From DATFWC01 sp045801465 (GTDB taxonomy: Bacteria; Pseudomonadota; Alphaproteobacteria; Rhizobiales; Xanthobacteraceae), in the NCBI GenBank assembly GCA_045801465.1, contig JBJMSU010000160.1, positions 1-55,141 of the forward strand: DNA of 55,141 nucleotides, given 5' to 3'. The translations under genes were made by a program, and so were the position numbers. Below are positions 23,270 through 32,108 of the stretch, piece after piece. Each line of letters starts with the position of its first letter. Position 1 is the first letter of the stretch. The notes beneath the pieces are model-generated. The model saw only the letters and a program-made list of their open reading frames with translations. It was not told the DNA's origin and did no database searches.

Positions 23270-25423
23270 CTAGGTGAAAGCGCCCTTCGCGCGCAGGCTG
23301 CGCAGGCGAACGAAGTCGACCCCGAGCACGCCGAGCGACGCGAGGACGCCGACCATGTTGACCCAGACGGCGGTAGCGAAGGCCGCCGGCGGCACGACCA
23401 CCAGCAACGACAGGGTTCCGTAGATGGCGCGGCCGCGCCACGTCCGAGGCGCCCGCGCGAACCCGACCACGGCGGCGGTGCCGAGGAACAGGCCGAACAG
23501 CACGCGGGCGAAATTGAGAACGATCTCCAACGCGGCGCCGTCCATCAACAGGCTCGGGGTGAGCACGAACAGGAACGGCAGGATGAAGGTGCTCCACCCC
23601 ACCAGGCAGGCGATCCAGCCGGTGGTCCAGCCGTCGGTGCGCGCAATGTTGGCCGCCGCATAGGCGGCGAACGCCACCGGCGGCGTGATCATCGACAGCA
23701 TGCCGTTGTACATGACGAACATGTGCGCGGCCATCGGCGTCACGCCGAGCTTCACCAGCGCCGGCGCCAGCAGCGTCGCGGTGAGGATATAGACGCTCAC
23801 CGTCGGCAGGCCGATGCCGAGAACGAAGGCGAGCACGGCGATCAACAGCAGCAGCAGAAAAATATTGTCGCCCGACAGCGCGACGAGCTGCATCGTCATG
23901 CCGAAGGCAAGCCCGGAAATGGCGAGGATACCGACCATGACGCCGGCGGCGGCGCCGATCAGCAGGATATCGAGCGAGATGCGCCCGGTTTCGATCACCG
24001 CGGTGATGAGGCCGACCAGCGTCGGACGCCGGCCGCGATAGCCGAAGGTGAACGTCAGCACCATCAGAATCGCGGTCGCAACGACGGCGGCCTTTTCCGG
24101 CGTCAGCAGGAAGATTTCGGGATAGATCAGCGCGAACACCAGGAAGAGGATCGGCACCAGGAAATGCCAGCCCGATTTCAGCACCTCGCCGAGCGTCGGC
24201 GCGTTGGGATCTTCGACCGAGCCGATCTTATGCTTGGCGGCATCGAGATCGACATGGATGAACAGGCACGCATAGTAGAGGATGGCGGGAATCGCGGCCG
24301 CGACGCAGACCGCGCCGTAGGACACCTGCAGGAACTCCGCCATGATGAAGGCGGCCGCCCCCATCACCGGCGGCATCAATTGCCCGCCGGTCGAGCCAAC
24401 GGACTCGATCGCCGCCGCCTTGTAGCGCGAGAACCCCGACTTGATCATGGTCGGGATGGTGACGATGCCGACCGCGAGGACGTTAGACACCGCACTGCCC
24501 GAGATCATCCCGAACAGCGCCGATCCGACGACGGCGATCTTGGCCGAGCCGCCGCGGAAGCGCCCCATGGCGGCCATTGCAATGTCGGAGAAGAAATCGG
24601 CGCCGCCGGTGCGCGCCAGCACCTGGCCGAGAATGGTGAACGGGATCACCACGAGCACGGCGACCTGCAGGATCGCGCCGATCATGCTGTTGACGTCGAG
24701 CCCGAGATAGGCGACGAGCCGCTCGGGCGAGACCCAGCGTGTCTGAAAATCGCCCGGCAGGCTCGGGCTGATATAGATGTAAACCGCCATCGCCAGGATA
24801 ATCGCGACGAAGCCCCAGCCGGACGTGCGGCGGCTGGCTTCCAGCACGAGGAACAGCAGGATGGCGCTGCCGACGATGCCTTCCACCGGCAGCATCGCCA
24901 GCTCGTAGGTCAGCGGCTCGTAGCGCACGAAGATGTAGCCGCACAGCAGGAGCGACACGGCGGCGGCGGTAAAATCGAACGCGCGCGCGAATGCAGGCCT
25001 GCCGGCAAGAAAGGTCCAGGCCAGCGCCAGCACCAAGCCGGCCCACAGCAGCAGCGGAACGTCGAGCGGATTGCGGAAGCGGTAGGCGATGTAGGCGAGG
25101 ATGGTGACTGTCGTGATCGCGCCCGCCAGATCGATGGCGCGGCGCTCCCGCTGCGCTTCCACCACGAAGGCCAGCGCCAAGGTAAGACCCAGACAGGCGG
25201 TCAATAGCTGCTCGGTATAGAACGAAACGTTGAAAACCTGCCGGGGGACATCCAGTACCCACAGGACCACGCAGGCGACGAGCAGCCCTTGCAGGACATT
25301 GGTCAGGACGAGCGTGGTTTTCGACGCGGCGGCCGCGAATTCCTCCGCGCTCGCCAGCAATCGTTCTTCGGACGCGGCGCTTGCGGGGACCGCTGCGTCC
25401 GGAAGCCGTTGCTCCTCGTTCAC
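23270..25423 (-). CDS. TRAP transporter fused permease (TAXI type)
   Basis: A 717-residue integral membrane protein that merges the small and large TRAP permease subunits, as is usual for TAXI systems. It has many hydrophobic helices; Gly-rich conserved stretches include GSALFGMISGSAVSNVLAVG and GSTGGQLMPPVMGAAAFIMA, which are typical of DctM-like domains. The N-terminal 50 residues are hydrophilic. Its GTG start overlaps the stop of the preceding binding-protein gene (GTGA), indicating coupled translation. It uses ion gradients to import organic acids or related solutes captured by the binding proteins encoded upstream. Confidence 0.92.
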   Translation of the reverse strand: MNEEQRLPDAAVPASAASEERLLASAEEFAAAASKTTLVLTNVLQGLLVACVVLWVLDVPRQVFNVSFYTEQLLTACLGLTLALAFVVEAQRERRAIDLAGAITTVTILAYIAYRFRNPLDVPLLLWAGLVLALAWTFLAGRPAFARAFDFTAAAVSLLLCGYIFVRYEPLTYELAMLPVEGIVGSAILLFLVLEASRRTSGWGFVAIILAMAVYIYISPSLPGDFQTRWVSPERLVAYLGLDVNSMIGAILQVAVLVVIPFTILGQVLARTGGADFFSDIAMAAMGRFRGGSAKIAVVGSALFGMISGSAVSNVLAVGIVTIPTMIKSGFSRYKAAAIESVGSTGGQLMPPVMGAAAFIMAEFLQVSYGAVCVAAAIPAILYYACLFIHVDLDAAKHKIGSVEDPNAPTLGEVLKSGWHFLVPILFLVFALIYPEIFLLTPEKAAVVATAILMVLTFTFGYRGRRPTLVGLITAVIETGRISLDILLIGAAAGVMVGILAISGLAFGMTMQLVALSGDNIFLLLLLIAVLAFVLGIGLPTVSVYILTATLLAPALVKLGVTPMAAHMFVMYNGMLSMITPPVAFAAYAAANIARTDGWTTGWIACLVGWSTFILPFLFVLTPSLLMDGAALEIVLNFARVLFGLFLGTAAVVGFARAPRTWRGRAIYGTLSLLVVVPPAAFATAVWVNMVGVLASLGVLGVDFVRLRSLRAKGAFT

Positions 25424-26376
25424 TGGATCGCCTTAGCTTCGATCTTCCGCTCCTTGAAGTATTTCGCGGCGCCGGGGTGGTAGGGAAAGTCATATTGCTT
25501 GTGGAGTCCGGCGGCGGAGAACTCACGCAGGTTCGGCGCGACGGCGATCATGTCGTCCTTGTTGGCCTCCATCGTCGCGATGACCTTATAGACCACGTCG
25601 TCCGGCACCTTGGCATGGGTGAACAGAAGGTTGTCGATCGTATAGACCTTCATCGGCTTTTCGACGCCGATGAAAATGGGGCCGGGCGCGGCATCGCTCA
25701 GATAGCCGTAAGGCTGGATCTTGCGCGCTTCGGCCATGCCGGGGGATTCCGGAATCTCCAGGAAGCGAGTGCCGCCGACGCTCACGTCCACTTCGCGCAC
25801 CTTGGGGGCGCCGAACGCGAACATGAACATGTCGGCGGCGCCGGCGACGAAATCGTCGGCCGAGCGGACGACGTTGGGCACGAGCACCGGCTTGATGTCC
25901 TTCTCGGTGAGGCCGCCGGTCGCCAGGATGGCGCGCGACATCGGATCGAGCGCGCGCATGGCGGAATAGCCCATGGTCACGCGCTTGCCGCGCAAGTCGG
26001 CAACCGTCCGCATGTTCGAATCCTTGCGCACCCAGAAGCCGGTCTTGAGCGTGTAGACCGCCCCGATCATGCGCAGGTTGGGCTGCTCGTTGCTGGTGAT
26101 CGCGGTGCCGATTTCGGGAGCATTCGCCATGCCGAAATCGGCTTCGCCGCGGCCGACGATGGCGATGATCACGGTTTCACCCGCGGTGGGCTGCACCAGC
26201 GTGTTGAGCCCGCCCTTCTCCTTCAACACCTTGGCGATGGCCGAGCTGGTCGTGTGATTGACGGAGCCCGGCTGCATGGAGGCGAGGCCGTAAGTCTGGG
26301 CCGTGCCGGCCCCGCTCGTCAGGATGAGCACAGCCGCGCATGCGCAGGCGGTGAAAAGGTGTCGCGTTGCGGACAT
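25420..26376 (-). CDS. TAXI family TRAP solute-binding protein, copy 3
   Basis: A 318-residue periplasmic binding protein. It has a signal peptide (MSATRHLFTACACAAVLILT, cleavage near GTAQ) followed by the family opening TYGLASMQPGSVNHTTSSAI. Other landmarks shared with the two upstream copies are VQPTAGETVI, VADLRGKRVTMGYSAMRALD, GLTEKDIKPVLVPNVV and the C-terminal YHPGAAKYFKERKI. GGGAGG precedes the ATG. It is the last of three tandem copies and directly overlaps the permease gene. The ligand is not predictable; known TAXI proteins bind amino acids or dicarboxylates. Confidence 0.92.
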   Translation of the reverse strand: MSATRHLFTACACAAVLILTSGAGTAQTYGLASMQPGSVNHTTSSAIAKVLKEKGGLNTLVQPTAGETVIIAIVGRGEADFGMANAPEIGTAITSNEQPNLRMIGAVYTLKTGFWVRKDSNMRTVADLRGKRVTMGYSAMRALDPMSRAILATGGLTEKDIKPVLVPNVVRSADDFVAGAADMFMFAFGAPKVREVDVSVGGTRFLEIPESPGMAEARKIQPYGYLSDAAPGPIFIGVEKPMKVYTIDNLLFTHAKVPDDVVYKVIATMEANKDDMIAVAPNLREFSAAGLHKQYDFPYHPGAAKYFKERKIEAKAIQ

Positions 26377-26435
26377 GGCAGCTCCCTCCCCTTGGCCGTG
26401 CTGTTGTGCGCCTTCCCTTTCGGCAAGTCCGCTCG

Positions 26436-27425
26436 CTACTCCACCGGAGTGGGCGCGAGATTTTGCTCCTTGAAGTATTTCAGCGCGCCCGGATGATAAG
26501 GCACCTCGTACTGCTTGTAGGCAAACCGGGGGGAGAATTCGCGTAAGACCGGCTGCACCGCGATCAGGTCGTCCTTGTTCTTCAACAGCGTGTCGACAAA
26601 CTTATAGACGAAGTCGTCGCTGGTCTTGGCGTTGGTGAAGAACACGTTGTCGAAGCTGTAGACCTTCATCGGCTTCTCGACGCCGACGAAGACCGGTCCG
26701 GGTGCGACCTCGGTCAAGTAGCCCCAGCGCTCGATCTTGCGCGCTTCCGGCATGCCTTGCTCGCTGATCTCGGTCATGCGGATGCCGCCGACGGTGACGT
26801 CGACCTCCCGCACCTTGGGTGCGCCGAACGCGAAGTAGAAGGCGTCGGCCGCGCCGGAGGCGAAGTCGTCGGCGCTGCGCACCACATTGGGCACGAGCAC
26901 GGGCTTGATGTCCTTCTCGCTCAAGCCCGCCGTCGCCAGCATGGCGCGTACCGTCGGTTCGAGCGCGCGCATGGCGGAAAACCCGTACGGCACCCGTTTT
27001 CCCCTGAGGTCCGCGACCGTGCGGATGCCGCTGTCCTTGCGCACGAAGAAGCCGACACGCAGCGCATGCGCGGCGCCGATGATGCGCAAATCCTTGGCGC
27101 CTTTCGCCAGGCCGTCGTGCACCTCCATGGCGTTGGAGATGCCGATCTCGGCCTCGCCGCTGGCGACCATGGGAACGATGACCTGGTCGCCGGCAGTGGG
27201 CTGCACCAGCACGTTCAGCCCGGCTTTCTCCTTGAGAACCTTGGCGGCCGCCGACGCCGTGGTGTGATTGAGCGTGCCGGGCTGCAGGGTGGCAAAGCCG
27301 TAGGTCTGGGCGCGCGCGGTGCTGGCGAGGGCCAGCCCCACGAGCACCAGAGCCGCGATGCCGATGCGTTCGAGCGCTCGCGCCGCGCCATGGGCGGCGG
27401 ACGGTATAAATAAAAATCCAGACAC
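26436..27425 (-). CDS. TAXI family TRAP solute-binding protein, copy 2
   Basis: A 329-residue paralogue of its neighbours. It begins at GTG with GGGAGGA six bases upstream. The signal peptide is longer than in the other copies (hydrophobic IGIAALVLVGLALASTARA). The mature start TYGFATLQPGTLNHTTASAA and the segments VQPTAGDQVIVPMVASGEAE, GFSAMRALEP and GLSEKDIKPVLVPNVV align with copies 1 and 3. The C-terminus YHPGALKYFKEQNL is also conserved. It lies 24 bases after copy 1 and about 60 before copy 3, in one operon. Differences around the binding cleft suggest a different ligand. Confidence 0.92.
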   Translation of the reverse strand: MSGFLFIPSAAHGAARALERIGIAALVLVGLALASTARAQTYGFATLQPGTLNHTTASAAAKVLKEKAGLNVLVQPTAGDQVIVPMVASGEAEIGISNAMEVHDGLAKGAKDLRIIGAAHALRVGFFVRKDSGIRTVADLRGKRVPYGFSAMRALEPTVRAMLATAGLSEKDIKPVLVPNVVRSADDFASGAADAFYFAFGAPKVREVDVTVGGIRMTEISEQGMPEARKIERWGYLTEVAPGPVFVGVEKPMKVYSFDNVFFTNAKTSDDFVYKFVDTLLKNKDDLIAVQPVLREFSPRFAYKQYEVPYHPGALKYFKEQNLAPTPVE

Positions 27426-27449
27426 GATGTCCTCCCTGGCGGAACGTTA

Positions 27450-28409
27450 TTATTGGATCGCCTTGGCAGCGATCTTGTTGTCGGCAAAGTACTTCAGCGC
27501 CCCGGGATGATACGGGACGTTGTACTTCTTATACAGAGCTTGCGGCGAGAATGTCCGCAGCGCCGGCTGGACGGCGACAAGGTCGTCCTGGTTCTTCGCC
27601 ATCGTGTCGATCATCTTGTAGACGACGTCGTCCTTCACCTTGGCGTGCGTGAACAGCATGTTGTCCCAGGTGTAGACGCCCATGGGCTTCTCGACGCCGA
27701 TATAGAACGGACCCGGCGCCGCGGGCGCGAGATATCCGTCCGGATAGAGCTTGCGCGCAGCGTCCATGCCGCTTTCCGGAATTTCAATGGCGCGGATGCC
27801 GCCGACCGTCGCGTCGACCTCGCGCACCTTGGGCGCGCCGAACGCGAAGTAGAACATGTCCGCCGCCCCGGCGACGAAGTCGTCGGCTCCCCGGATCACG
27901 TTGGGCACGAGCACCGGCGAGATGTCTTTCTCGGTCAGTCCCCCGGTGGCCAGCATGGCGCGCATGACGATGTCCAGCACGCGCTGCGCCGAAAAGCCGT
28001 AGACCACCTTCTTGCCCCTGAGGTCGGCCACCGTCCGCATGGAGGTGTCCTTGCGCACGAAATAGGCGGTGGGCAGCGGGTGAAGCGCGCCGATCAGCCG
28101 GAGCTCCGGCAGCCGCGCGCCTTCGGTGGCAACGCTCACTTCCAGCGCGTTGGCAATGCCGAGCTCGGCTTCGCCGCGCCCGACCAGCGGAATGATCACG
28201 GATTCGCCCGCCGTGGGCTGGACCAGCGCGTTCATGCTCGCCTTCTCCTTCAGCACCTTGGCGATCGCCGAGCCGGTCGTGTGATTGAGGGTGCCGGGCT
28301 GCATGGTGGCGAGGCCGTAGGTCTGCGCGCGTGCCGGCGCGGCTCCGAGTGCAACCGTCGCAAGCGCGAGGCAGAGCCCCGCGAGCCGGCGCGCCAGAAT
28401 CCCGACCAT
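27450..28409 (-). CDS. TAXI family TRAP solute-binding protein, copy 1
   Basis: A 319-residue periplasmic binding protein and the first gene of the transporter operon. The ATG has GGAGGAT a few bases upstream and opens a signal peptide ending AAPARAQ. The mature start TYGLATMQPGTLNHTTGSAI, the segments VQPTAGESVIIPLVGRGEAE, KVVYGFSAQRVLD and GLTEKDISPVLVPNVI, and the end YHPGALKYFADNKI match the two downstream copies. The promoter should lie in the 200 bases shared with the divergent cupin gene. No ligand assignment is possible from sequence alone. Confidence 0.92.
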   Translation of the reverse strand: MVGILARRLAGLCLALATVALGAAPARAQTYGLATMQPGTLNHTTGSAIAKVLKEKASMNALVQPTAGESVIIPLVGRGEAELGIANALEVSVATEGARLPELRLIGALHPLPTAYFVRKDTSMRTVADLRGKKVVYGFSAQRVLDIVMRAMLATGGLTEKDISPVLVPNVIRGADDFVAGAADMFYFAFGAPKVREVDATVGGIRAIEIPESGMDAARKLYPDGYLAPAAPGPFYIGVEKPMGVYTWDNMLFTHAKVKDDVVYKMIDTMAKNQDDLVAVQPALRTFSPQALYKKYNVPYHPGALKYFADNKIAAKAIQ

Positions 28410-28617
28410 GAATCCTCCATTGCGAGGCTGCCGCTCAGGCCATGCTCGCCTGAGGACGCTCTCGCGTGTTGGGACACTTTAGTCTGCAAGCGGCCGCGGG
28501 AGTCAAATCACCGTCTGGCACCAGCCCGTTGCGTCGACGCTCAGCCTTGACAGGGACCTTGTCCGGGGCTGAGCGGTGTCGGATGATCCGAACTTGCGCA
28601 TCAGACGGGAGGGAGCC

Positions 28618-29091
28618 ATGCTTGGAGTTTTAAAGTTGTGCGGCTGCTTGATCCTGCAGACCGTCGCGATCGCCGCTGCGATGGAGACGGCGAGCGCGGT
28701 CGAGCTCAATCCGCAGGCGCTCGTCTACAAATTGCCCGATCAGCTCCAGTGGCGCGACCCGCTGGGCGCGTCCGGCGTCAACCAGGCGATCCTGCAGGGC
28801 GACCCCACCAAGCCCGGTCTCTATGTGGTCCTCAACCGCTTCAAGCCCGGGAATTTCAGCCGTCCGCACTTCCATCCCAATGACCGCTTCATCACCGTCG
28901 TGAAGGGAACCTGGTGGGTCGCGACCGGCAACAAGTTCGATACCAACAACATGGTGCCGATGCCGACCGGTTCGTTCGTCACGCATTTCGCCAAGCAGGT
29001 GCACTGGGACGGCGCCAAGGACGAGGAAGCCTGGGTGCTGATCGTCGGGGACGGCCCGGCCACCCTGACGCGGGTGGAAGAAGCCCAGTAA
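28618..29091 (+). CDS. Exported cupin-domain protein
   Basis: A 157-residue protein. The ATG at 28618 follows GGGAGGGAG and starts a signal peptide (VLKLCGCLILQTVAIAAAME, cleavage near ASA). The cupin motif 1 is visible as RPHFHPNDRFITVVKGTWWV, with two His and a potential third ligand. Motif 2 is less clear (MPTGSFVTHFAKQVHWDGAK, with two His). Such secreted cupins bind a divalent metal; many lack a known activity. It is transcribed divergently from the TAXI operon and may be an independent gene. Confidence 0.75.
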   Translation: MLGVLKLCGCLILQTVAIAAAMETASAVELNPQALVYKLPDQLQWRDPLGASGVNQAILQGDPTKPGLYVVLNRFKPGNFSRPHFHPNDRFITVVKGTWWVATGNKFDTNNMVPMPTGSFVTHFAKQVHWDGAKDEEAWVLIVGDGPATLTRVEEAQ

Positions 29092-29180
29092 CTCACGAGG
29101 CGGGGCGCCAGCACACCTGCCTTGTCGTCACCAAGCCGCTCCACTAGGTTCCCGGCACAACCACGCCGGGACCTGCGATT

Positions 29181-30221
29181 ATGCAAATCTGCGACGGCAT
29201 CGTCGAAGCCATCGGCAATACGCCGCTGATCAAGCTCGAGCGCGCGTCCGAGGCGACCGGCTGCACCATCCTGGGCAAAGCCGAGTTCATGAATCCGGGC
29301 CAGTCGGTCAAGGACCGGGCGGCGCGCCAGATCATCCTCGAGGCGGAAAAGCGCGGCGAGATCAAACCCGGCGGGCTGGTGGTCGAGGGGACGGCCGGCA
29401 ATACCGGCATCGGCCTCGCTCTGGTCGCCAACGCGCGCGGCTACCGCACCCTGATCGTCATCCCGGAGACGCAGAGCCAGGAAAAGAAGGACATGCTGCG
29501 GGTGTGCGGCGCCGAGCTGGTGGAGGTGCCGGCCGTTCCCTACAGCAATCCCAACAACTACCAGCACATCGCCAGAAGGATTGCCGAAAGCTTACGCAAG
29601 ATGGAGCCGAACGGCGTGCTCTACGCCGATCAGTGGAACAATCTCGACAATCGCAAAGCCCACTATGTGTCGACCGGACCGGAGATCTGGGAGCAGACGG
29701 ACGGCAGGGTGGACGGCTTCATCTGTGCCATCGGCACCGGCGGCACCGTCGCCGGCGTCTCCATGTGCTTGCGCGAGAAGCGCCAGGACATCGTCATCGG
29801 CGTCGCCGATCCGAAAGGCGCGGCCATGTACGACCTGTTCACCCATGGCCAAGCCAAGGCCTCGGCCGGCGGCTCGATCACCGAAGGGATCGGGCTCGGG
29901 CGGATCACCTCGATCATCCGCGACATCAAAGTCGACAAGGCCTATCTGATTCCCGACGAGGAGGCCGTGCCGGTGATCTTCGATCTGCTGGAGCACGAGG
30001 GCCTGTGCATGGGAGGCTCGACCGGCATCAACGTCGCCGGCGCCGTCAGGCTGGCGCGGGACATGGGGCCGGGCCACACGATCGTGACGATCCTCGCCGA
30101 TTACGGCACGCGCTATCAGTCGAAGCTGTTCGACCCGGCGTTTCTGCGCTCGAAGGGGCTGCCGGTGCCGTCATGGCTGGAGCGCAAATCGAGCGTCAGC
30201 ATACCGTACGAGAAAGTGTAG
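29181..30221 (+). CDS. cysK: Cysteine synthase family PLP enzyme
   Basis: A 346-residue fold-type II PLP enzyme that should make cysteine from O-acetylserine and sulfide. Visible features are GNTPLIKLE near the start, the PLP lysine (Lys44) in GQSVKDRAA, the substrate loop EGTAGNTGIG, the phosphate cup GTGGTVAGV and a C-terminal GGSTGINVAGA. It is somewhat longer than standard CysK, and has ...KDRAA rather than KDRIG, so an activity toward another beta-replaced amino acid is possible. The AlaX editing gene begins 19 bases after its stop and a sulfurtransferase follows, forming a sulfur amino-acid cluster. Confidence 0.88.
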   Translation: MQICDGIVEAIGNTPLIKLERASEATGCTILGKAEFMNPGQSVKDRAARQIILEAEKRGEIKPGGLVVEGTAGNTGIGLALVANARGYRTLIVIPETQSQEKKDMLRVCGAELVEVPAVPYSNPNNYQHIARRIAESLRKMEPNGVLYADQWNNLDNRKAHYVSTGPEIWEQTDGRVDGFICAIGTGGTVAGVSMCLREKRQDIVIGVADPKGAAMYDLFTHGQAKASAGGSITEGIGLGRITSIIRDIKVDKAYLIPDEEAVPVIFDLLEHEGLCMGGSTGINVAGAVRLARDMGPGHTIVTILADYGTRYQSKLFDPAFLRSKGLPVPSWLERKSSVSIPYEKV

Positions 30222-30240
30222 CAACTCAGCCGAGCCCGCG

Positions 30241-30960
30241 ATGCCGACCGAATGTCTGTTCCGCGACGACGCCTATCTGAGAGATTGCCGTGCGACCGTG
30301 CTCGGCGTGACGCACCAGGGCGGCCTCGTGCTCGATAAAACCGTCTTCTACGCCACCTCGGGCGGGCAGCCGGGCGATCGCGGCATTCTCGTCACGGCGA
30401 GCGGCGCTGAGATTCCCATCGGCACCGCCGTGTACACCGATACCGCCAAGAGCGACATCGCACACGTTCCGGCGAACGGTGCAGCAGCACGGCCCAACAT
30501 CGGCGACACCGCGACGGCAACGATCGATTGGGAGCTTCGCTACGCGCGCATGCGCATGCACACGGCGCTGCACCTGCTCTCCGCCGTGCTGCCTTATCCG
30601 GTGACCGGTGGCGCGGTCGGCGAAGCCGAGAGCCGGCTCGATTTCGATATTCCCGAAGCCGGGCTCGATAGGGACGAGATCACGGCGAAGCTCAACGAGA
30701 TGATTGCGGCCGATGCCGAAGTGCGCAGCCGCTGGATCAGCGATGACGAGCTCGCCGCCAATCCCGGCCTCGTGAAGACCATGTCGGTGAAGCCGCCCAT
30801 GGGCACCGGCCGGGTGCGGCTCATCGAGATCGCCGGCTTCGATCTCCAGCCTTGCGGCGGCACGCACGTGCGCCGCACGTCGGAAATCGGCGCTGTGCGC
30901 GTGACGCAAATCGAAAAGAAGGGCAAACTCAACCGCCGCGTCCGGCTGGCGCTGGTGTGA
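30241..30960 (+). CDS. alaX: Alanyl-tRNA editing protein AlaX
   Basis: A 239-residue free-standing editing hydrolase that removes serine (or glycine) wrongly attached to tRNA-Ala. The zinc-binding motif HxxxH is present as HTALH (His107, His111), with the second half CGGTH (Cys205, His209) and the family pattern FYATSGGQPGD near residue 37. The length fits an AlaX-M/II-type protein without a synthetase domain. It is placed between cysteine synthase and 3-mercaptopyruvate sulfurtransferase with short gaps, so it is likely co-transcribed. Placement in a serine/cysteine pathway makes sense, since the substrate is Ser-tRNA-Ala. Confidence 0.9.
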   Translation: MPTECLFRDDAYLRDCRATVLGVTHQGGLVLDKTVFYATSGGQPGDRGILVTASGAEIPIGTAVYTDTAKSDIAHVPANGAAARPNIGDTATATIDWELRYARMRMHTALHLLSAVLPYPVTGGAVGEAESRLDFDIPEAGLDRDEITAKLNEMIAADAEVRSRWISDDELAANPGLVKTMSVKPPMGTGRVRLIEIAGFDLQPCGGTHVRRTSEIGAVRVTQIEKKGKLNRRVRLALV

Positions 30961-30982
30961 GCGTCGAGAGAGAGAGCCGAAC

Positions 30983-31843
30983 ATGAACGATCAACCGCGC
31001 CCTCCGGCCAGCCGTTGGCTCGTCAGCACCGAATGGCTCGAGGGCCACCTGACAGCGCCCGATGTGGTCGTGGTGGACGGCTCGTATTACCTGCCGACGA
31101 TGAAGCGCAATGCCCGCCAGGAATATCTCGACGCGCATATTCCCGGCGCGGTGTTCTTCGACATCGAAGAGATCGCCGATCACGCGACCGACTTGCCGCA
31201 CATGCTGCCGAAGCCGGAAGCGTTCTCCTCGGCGGTGCGCGACCTCGGCATCGGTGACGGCCAGACGATCGTCGTTTACGACGGGATCGGACTCTACGCC
31301 GCCGCGCGCGTGTGGTGGACCTTTCGTGTGTTCGGCGCCAAGGAGGTGTTCATCCTCGACGGCGGCTTCCCCAAATGGAAGGCAGAAGGGCGCGCGATCG
31401 AATTCGGCGAAGTGAAGCGGCTGCCGCGCCATTTCACCGCGCGCATGGATCACGGTGCGGTGGCGGCGCTCAACGATGTGCAAACCGCGCTAGCCACCGG
31501 GACTGCACAGGTGGTGGACGCGCGGTCGGCCGAACGCTTCCGCGGCCAGGCGGCGGAGCCGCGTGCCGGCTTGCGCGCGGGGCGGATGCCCGGCGCGTTC
31601 AACGTGCCGTACCAGACGCTCCTCGACGACGGCCGGCTCGCCCCGCCCGATCGTCTGGCGGCGGCATTCGCAGCCGGCGGCGTCGACGTCAACAAGCCGA
31701 TCATCACCAGCTGCGGCTCCGGCGTCACCGCCGCGATCCTGACCTTCGCGCTCGAAGCCCTCGGCACGGACCAGACGAGCCTCTACGATGGGTCCTGGGC
31801 CGAATGGGGTGCGCGCCAGGATCTTCCGGTCGCCAAGGATTAG
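30983..31843 (+). CDS. sseA: 3-mercaptopyruvate sulfurtransferase
   Basis: A 286-residue two-domain rhodanese-type enzyme that moves sulfur from 3-mercaptopyruvate to an acceptor such as cyanide or thioredoxin. The N-terminal inactive rhodanese domain covers about residues 12-135 (NARQEYLDAHIPGAVFFDIE). The active domain has the loop CGSGVT with catalytic Cys244; this CGSGVT form distinguishes mercaptopyruvate enzymes from thiosulfate types (CRxGxR). It starts 22 bases after the AlaX gene. A role in cysteine breakdown or sulfur trafficking beside cysteine synthase is likely. Confidence 0.92.
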   Translation: MNDQPRPPASRWLVSTEWLEGHLTAPDVVVVDGSYYLPTMKRNARQEYLDAHIPGAVFFDIEEIADHATDLPHMLPKPEAFSSAVRDLGIGDGQTIVVYDGIGLYAAARVWWTFRVFGAKEVFILDGGFPKWKAEGRAIEFGEVKRLPRHFTARMDHGAVAALNDVQTALATGTAQVVDARSAERFRGQAAEPRAGLRAGRMPGAFNVPYQTLLDDGRLAPPDRLAAAFAAGGVDVNKPIITSCGSGVTAAILTFALEALGTDQTSLYDGSWAEWGARQDLPVAKD

Positions 31844-32108
31844 CGTGAAGACCAGGCGCAATTTGTCACGGGGACCAACTTTGTCGCCGATCACGGCATG
31901 CCGCGAAAAATGATCTACGTGGCTTTTAATCGCCGCAGGAACAATTCTCTTCGTCGTCAGCATGCGTTCAGCGATAGCCCTTGCCAATGGCGCGGAGCCT
32001 TGATCGCCAACAGTGCTTGGCGTACTTAAACGCTCAGGTGTTTCATGAAGAGCTTTGGTCGACGCGGCCGAGACGGATCCGCCGGCCAGGCTCGGGAGGA
32101 GGTGTGCA

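Noticed and set aside
23156..25207. A 683-codon open frame on the plus strand opposite the TRAP permease
   Set aside because: It is extremely rich in Arg, His, Gln and Asp, lacks domains, and lies wholly antisense to a clear membrane protein gene; long antisense frames are common in GC-rich DNA.
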